The notes beneath the pieces were generated by a model. That model had not been told where the DNA came from. It searched no databases and worked only from the letters and a program-made list of their open reading frames with translations. A stretch of DNA of 64,000 bases from Idiomarina sp. MD25a (lineage in GTDB: Bacteria > Pseudomonadota > Gammaproteobacteria > Enterobacterales > Alteromonadaceae). Of this stretch, positions 60,324 through 64,000 are shown in pieces (position 1 is the stretch's first letter; each line of letters opens with the position of its first letter). The position numbers and the translations under genes are program-made. The stretch spans positions 62,066 through 126,065 of the forward strand of contig NZ_MDGT01000002.1 in the NCBI RefSeq assembly GCF_001870515.1, written 5' to 3'.

Positions 60324-62926
60324 GACTGCTCCTGTTGTTGGTGCTGATAGATCGCCGAAAGGTCATTAGCCGCTTGGTAAGCGTGATTCAAGGATTTCTC
60401 AAGCCCGGTAATGGTATCCGCGACCTTATCAATGTTGCCTGCAGCCATGTGCTTTTCCAAATCAGCTGCGCGAGATTGCAACGCCTCTAAGCCCAAATTG
60501 CCCGCCGCACCCTTCAGTGAGTGGAAATAGCGGCGCGCGCTTTCGTGTTGTCCGCGAGTGATGAAGTCAGAAACTTTCATGGCACTATTTTGATACTCAG
60601 TAAACAACTGCTCAACTAACTTCAAGTACAATGGCACGTTATGTTGCAGGCGTGCCAGCGCTTGTTCGAATTGGATTCCTTTAACCTGCGGATAACGAAT
60701 TTTCTTTTCGTTCGGGTTGCTGGGCTCAGTCTTTACTTCAACTTCAGCTTGCTGTTTCGAGTCATCCTCGTAGTGTCCCGGCACACACCATTTAACGATC
60801 GCTTTTAAGAGCTGCTTTTCATCAATCGGCTTAGCGATATGCCCCTGCATGCCTGCCGATAGTGAGCGTTCCTCATCACCACTCATAGCATTAGCGGTCA
60901 TCGCGAGAATAGGGAGCTGTTTGTAGTCGTAAAGCGCGCGGATCTTTTTCGCGGCAGTGAGTCCATCCATTACTGGCATTTGAATATCCATCAGTACTAA
61001 CGCATAACGCTTCTGTTCAATCGCATCGAGCGCGGCTTGACCATGCTCTGCTATATCCACCTTAAAACCTTGGCTTTTGAGGAGCTCGAGCGCAACCTGT
61101 TGGTTAATTTCGTTATCTTCGACCAATAAAATCGGTGCGCCTTTGATCGCGTCTGGCAGGTTGGTTGACGGTAATTCATTGGCTGCGGTTATATCTTCGC
61201 GCTTATACAATGTGGTTGCTAAACTATGGCCCAATGTCGTTGCTGTAAATGGCTTCGAAAGAATATCGGAAATACCGGCCGCGGCAGCTTGCTCACTCAT
61301 TTCCTCTGCATAATAGCCCGTGGCTAAGATCATTTTGGGCGCCTCATCAGCCAGTGACTGACTCACTTTCTGACACAACGATAACCCATCCATACCTGGG
61401 AGTCGCCAATCTACAAGTAGTACGTCATAAGGTATGTCATCTTCGCGTAAGATATCCAGTGCTTGTTCTGCAGTACGGCACACCCGTACGTCGACTTGAT
61501 AGCTTCGCAGCATCTCTTGAATCATTTCGCGCGTGCTCAAATTATCATCGATGGCGAGCACACGTTTACCCCGTAATTTTTGTATCAGATACTGGTGGTG
61601 AGAATCATCTTGCTGAGGTTGCATTGGCAGCGTGAGTTCAATGTAAAATGTTGAACCCTGACCTACACCACTGGTAACGCCAATATCTCCCCCCATGAGT
61701 TGAATCAAACGTCGTGATATGGCTAAGCCAAGACCGGTGCCACCGTATTTACGAGTGGTAGAAGAGTCTGCTTGTGTAAAGGCCTTAAACAGATTAGCGC
61801 GTTGTTCTTCATCCATACCGATACCCGTATCAGTGACCGATATACGCAACCAGACTTTATCGTCATTTTTATCAAGTAAGGTGACAGCGACGTTGATCTC
61901 ACCGTCTTCAGTAAATTTGATCGCATTACTGACCAAGTTAACCAGTACTTGGTTGAGCCGTAATGGGTCGCCGAACAGGCGCGTTGGGATATTCGCGGGC
62001 AGGTTAATAATAAATTCGAGATCCTTATCATACGCCTTATAAGCGAACATATCGGCTAACGAAGTCAACACGTCCTGTAAATCGAATGGAATCCGCTCGA
62101 TGCTTAATTTTCCGGCGTCGATTTTGGAGAAATCGAGGATGTCATTAATGACCCCCAGTAGGGCTTGTGACGATGAGTCGATGACTTTGATGTAGCGTTT
62201 TTGCTTTTCGGATAATTGTGTTTTTAAGCACAGATTGGCCATCCCGACAATCGCATTAATCGGCGTGCGAATTTCGTGGCTCATATTGGCGAGGAATTCG
62301 CCTTTAGCAACGTTGGCTTGCTCAGCCGCCTCTTTTGCTTGTTCCATTTGCTCAGCGACCGACTTGATTGACGAAATATCGTAATAGCTACCGATGATGC
62401 CAATGACATTCTTTTGGTCGTCGTAAAGTGGAACACTTGAGTGCTCGATGTAGCGTGTGTTATTCGCCAAGTTAAGCTCAATCTCGGCATTGCAGGAAGC
62501 TAAGCCATGTTCGAGTGTGAGGCGGTCGCGCTCCTGTAATATAGGGTTTTTTGCCAACCAGGTCAGTTGTTCGTCACGTTTGCCTTCAAGCGCTTCAGTG
62601 CTGCACTGAATATCGCGCAAAAACGCGTCATTACCCCCGAGATATTCTAGGTCGCTGTTGCGCCAATAGACCCGTGTCGGCAAATCATTGAATACTTGCT
62701 GCAATAATTGTTGCGAGCTGGCGGTTAGAAATGGTTGGCGCAGTGGGGATGTCAGCGAGGTTTGCCGGGTCCAAGTAAAGATGACAATACCTGCAATTAA
62801 TCCAACCGTAACTGAAGTCAGTAATATGTAATCACTTAACGGCGCGGGTAAAATCAGGTAACTGATGATGCTAATAAGTTGAAAGGCAATAAAGCCAATT
62901 TGAAACCGTGTCCAGAATGTTGTCAT
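60320..62926 (-). CDS. hybrid sensor histidine kinase (PAS-HisKA-HATPase-REC-REC-HPt)
   Basis: The 868-residue protein has two N-terminal membrane helices (about 8-27 and 34-53) with almost no periplasmic part. A PAS domain (about 75-190), a HisKA domain with His217 (MSHEIRTP) and an ATPase domain ([15 protein letters not shown], about 315-435) follow. Two receiver domains have Asp506 and Asp647, and a C-terminal HPt has His802 ([10 protein letters not shown]). The layout is BarA/ArcB-like but lacks a HAMP and a periplasmic sensor domain. No response regulator gene is adjacent, so the target is unknown. The PAS domain suggests an intracellular or redox-type signal. Confidence 0.92.
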   Translation of the reverse strand: MTTFWTRFQIGFIAFQLISIISYLILPAPLSDYILLTSVTVGLIAGIVIFTWTRQTSLTSPLRQPFLTASSQQLLQQVFNDLPTRVYWRNSDLEYLGGNDAFLRDIQCSTEALEGKRDEQLTWLAKNPILQERDRLTLEHGLASCNAEIELNLANNTRYIEHSSVPLYDDQKNVIGIIGSYYDISSIKSVAEQMEQAKEAAEQANVAKGEFLANMSHEIRTPINAIVGMANLCLKTQLSEKQKRYIKVIDSSSQALLGVINDILDFSKIDAGKLSIERIPFDLQDVLTSLADMFAYKAYDKDLEFIINLPANIPTRLFGDPLRLNQVLVNLVSNAIKFTEDGEINVAVTLLDKNDDKVWLRISVTDTGIGMDEEQRANLFKAFTQADSSTTRKYGGTGLGLAISRRLIQLMGGDIGVTSGVGQGSTFYIELTLPMQPQQDDSHHQYLIQKLRGKRVLAIDDNLSTREMIQEMLRSYQVDVRVCRTAEQALDILREDDIPYDVLLVDWRLPGMDGLSLCQKVSQSLADEAPKMILATGYYAEEMSEQAAAAGISDILSKPFTATTLGHSLATTLYKREDITAANELPSTNLPDAIKGAPILLVEDNEINQQVALELLKSQGFKVDIAEHGQAALDAIEQKRYALVLMDIQMPVMDGLTAAKKIRALYDYKQLPILAMTANAMSGDEERSLSAGMQGHIAKPIDEKQLLKAIVKWCVPGHYEDDSKQQAEVEVKTEPSNPNEKKIRYPQVKGIQFEQALARLQHNVPLYLKLVEQLFTEYQNSAMKVSDFITRGQHESARRYFHSLKGAAGNLGLEALQSRAADLEKHMAAGNIDKVADTITGLEKSLNHAYQAANDLSAIYQHQQQEQS

Positions 62927-63083
62927 TCGTCACTTGCCAAAACGCTGTGAAAGAAAATGGGTGCCCTCTAAGTGTGCCACGACACACGCGTAACGCCAAG
63001 TTTATTAAGCCAATCATGGACGTGCGAAGCAAATCTAAGTAAGCTAACCGCACGCGTCAGAAAAGGTAGTATCGGAGTCCCTT

Positions 63084-64000
63084 TTGCAAACTCAATTCGA
63101 ACGAAAAATCACCGAACTCACAGAAAGTCACTCAAGCGCCATTTGGGAAGGTATCCACCGTGGCATCGAACGTGAGGCTTTGCGTGTATTAGAGAACGGC
63201 ACACTTGCGCCGACGGATCATCCCGAAGCGTTGGGAAAGACGTTAACGCACGACACCATTACGACGGATTACTCGGAAAATTTACTCGAGTTTATTACTC
63301 CGGTGGCTGAATCTATTCGCACCACCTTATCGCAATTGAAAGATATTCATACCCATACCTTCAAAGCCTTGGGCGACGAGTTGTTATGGCCATTGAGTAT
63401 GCCGTGTTATATCGGTTCTGATAACGATATCCGTGTGGCTAAATTTGGTGAGTCGCATTCAGGTCGAATGAAGTCTTTGTATCGTGTGGGACTGACTCAC
63501 CGATATGGAGCAACCATGCAGATTATCTCGGGCGTTCATTTTAATTTCTCTGTGCCTGAGGCGCTTTGGGCTGCACTTGCTCAAGACGAAGGCACTGAGG
63601 ATAACGCGGCTTTTCGATCTGAAAAATATTTTGCTTTGATTCGGAACTACAAACGACTGTCATGGGTGATTCCATTTTTATTTGGCGCATCGCCGGCGTT
63701 GTGTGAGTCATTTTTTACTCAGACCCAAACTGAAAATAAGTTGACCGAGTGGGACTTCGCTAAACTGGGTAAAGGTACATGCTACTTGCCTTACGGCACA
63801 TCGCTGCGAATGAGTGACCTGGGTTATACCAACAAAGAACAAGCAAGCCTAAAAATCACCTACAACAATCTCGATGATTACGTGGCGGGTTTGCGTCGAG
63901 CAATCACGACGCCATCCGAGAATTTTAAGTCGATTGGAGTAAAAGAAAACGGTGAGTATCACCAGCTTAATAGCAACATTCTGCAAATAGAGAATGAATT
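63084..64000 (+). CDS. gshA: glutamate--cysteine ligase (3' truncated by window end)
   Basis: GshA makes gamma-glutamylcysteine, the first step of glutathione synthesis. The first 305 residues are present and match the E. coli-type enzyme: GIHRGIEREALRV, TTDYSENLLEFITPV, WPLSMPCYI, GATMQIISGVHFNFS, YLPYGTSLRMSDLGYTNK, LNSNILQIENE. The start is TTG 63084 with CGGAG 6 nt upstream. It is divergent from the hybrid kinase. Glutathione is also the cofactor for frmA-fghA and grxD in this window. Confidence 0.95.
   Translation, partial: MQTQFERKITELTESHSSAIWEGIHRGIEREALRVLENGTLAPTDHPEALGKTLTHDTITTDYSENLLEFITPVAESIRTTLSQLKDIHTHTFKALGDELLWPLSMPCYIGSDNDIRVAKFGESHSGRMKSLYRVGLTHRYGATMQIISGVHFNFSVPEALWAALAQDEGTEDNAAFRSEKYFALIRNYKRLSWVIPFLFGASPALCESFFTQTQTENKLTEWDFAKLGKGTCYLPYGTSLRMSDLGYTNKEQASLKITYNNLDDYVAGLRRAITTPSENFKSIGVKENGEYHQLNSNILQIENE

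Overview
The window is ordinary chromosome from a gammaproteobacterium, most likely of the order Alteromonadales. Protein sequence style and several local gene orders (fadD-rnd, ycgL-mltB-ycgN-dsbB-fadR, rsxABCDGE-nth, recX-alaS-csrA, trpEGD(CF)BA, yciO-scpAB-rluB) resemble marine genera such as Idiomarina, Pseudidiomarina and Shewanella. A genus cannot be fixed from sequence reading alone; Idiomarinaceae is my best guess. Genes are densely packed, often with 1-14 nt start/stop overlaps. I see no insertion sequence, prophage, CRISPR array, toxin-antitoxin module or pseudogene.

Layout: 1-9 kb holds the tail of an Slp-type lipoprotein, an alpha/beta hydrolase, fadD, rnd, ycgL, an MltB-type transglycosylase, ycgN, dsbB, fadR, sodB, grxD and a 2-Cys peroxiredoxin. 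9-17 kb holds rnt, motY, nth and the complete Rnf/Rsx electron-transport operon. 17-28 kb holds a PAP2 phosphatase with a glycosyltransferase, two tRNA-Asn, a 0.7 kb non-coding gap with DnaA-box-like sites, an aminotransferase, a MATE pump coupled to uvrB, two small membrane proteins, and the glutathione-dependent formaldehyde pathway (frmA-fghA) with a LysR regulator. 28-36 kb holds two tRNA-Val, gltX, tRNA-Ala, three tRNA-Glu, tesA, ybbA-ybbP, yfcH and a hydrolase. 36-43.5 kb is a complete trp operon with a readable leader peptide and attenuator. 43.5-56 kb holds an S10 peptidase, fadH, a PHP exonuclease, yciO, scpA, scpB, rluB, an agmatine-deiminase-family enzyme, a SIMPL protein, recX, alaS and csrA. 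56-64 kb holds tRNA-Ser, two tRNA-Arg, the oadGAB sodium pump, a small membrane protein, a large hybrid histidine kinase and the start of gshA.

Functional threads: fatty-acid degradation (fadD, fadH, tesA) sits with its regulator fadR, and FadR-like operators lie before both fadD and fadR. Redox and stress defence is represented by sodB, grxD, peroxiredoxin, frmA-fghA, gshA, dsbB and the Rnf complex. MotY, OadGAB and possibly Rnf point to a sodium-using marine or halophilic lifestyle. The most informative non-coding signals are the trp attenuator, the FadR, IscR and PsrA-like candidate operators, and the DnaA-box cluster. No clearly undescribed multi-gene system is visible. The less characterised items are the DUF2061/DUF2919 pair, the 60-residue membrane protein coupled to the hybrid kinase, and the hydrolase at the end of the trp transcription unit.
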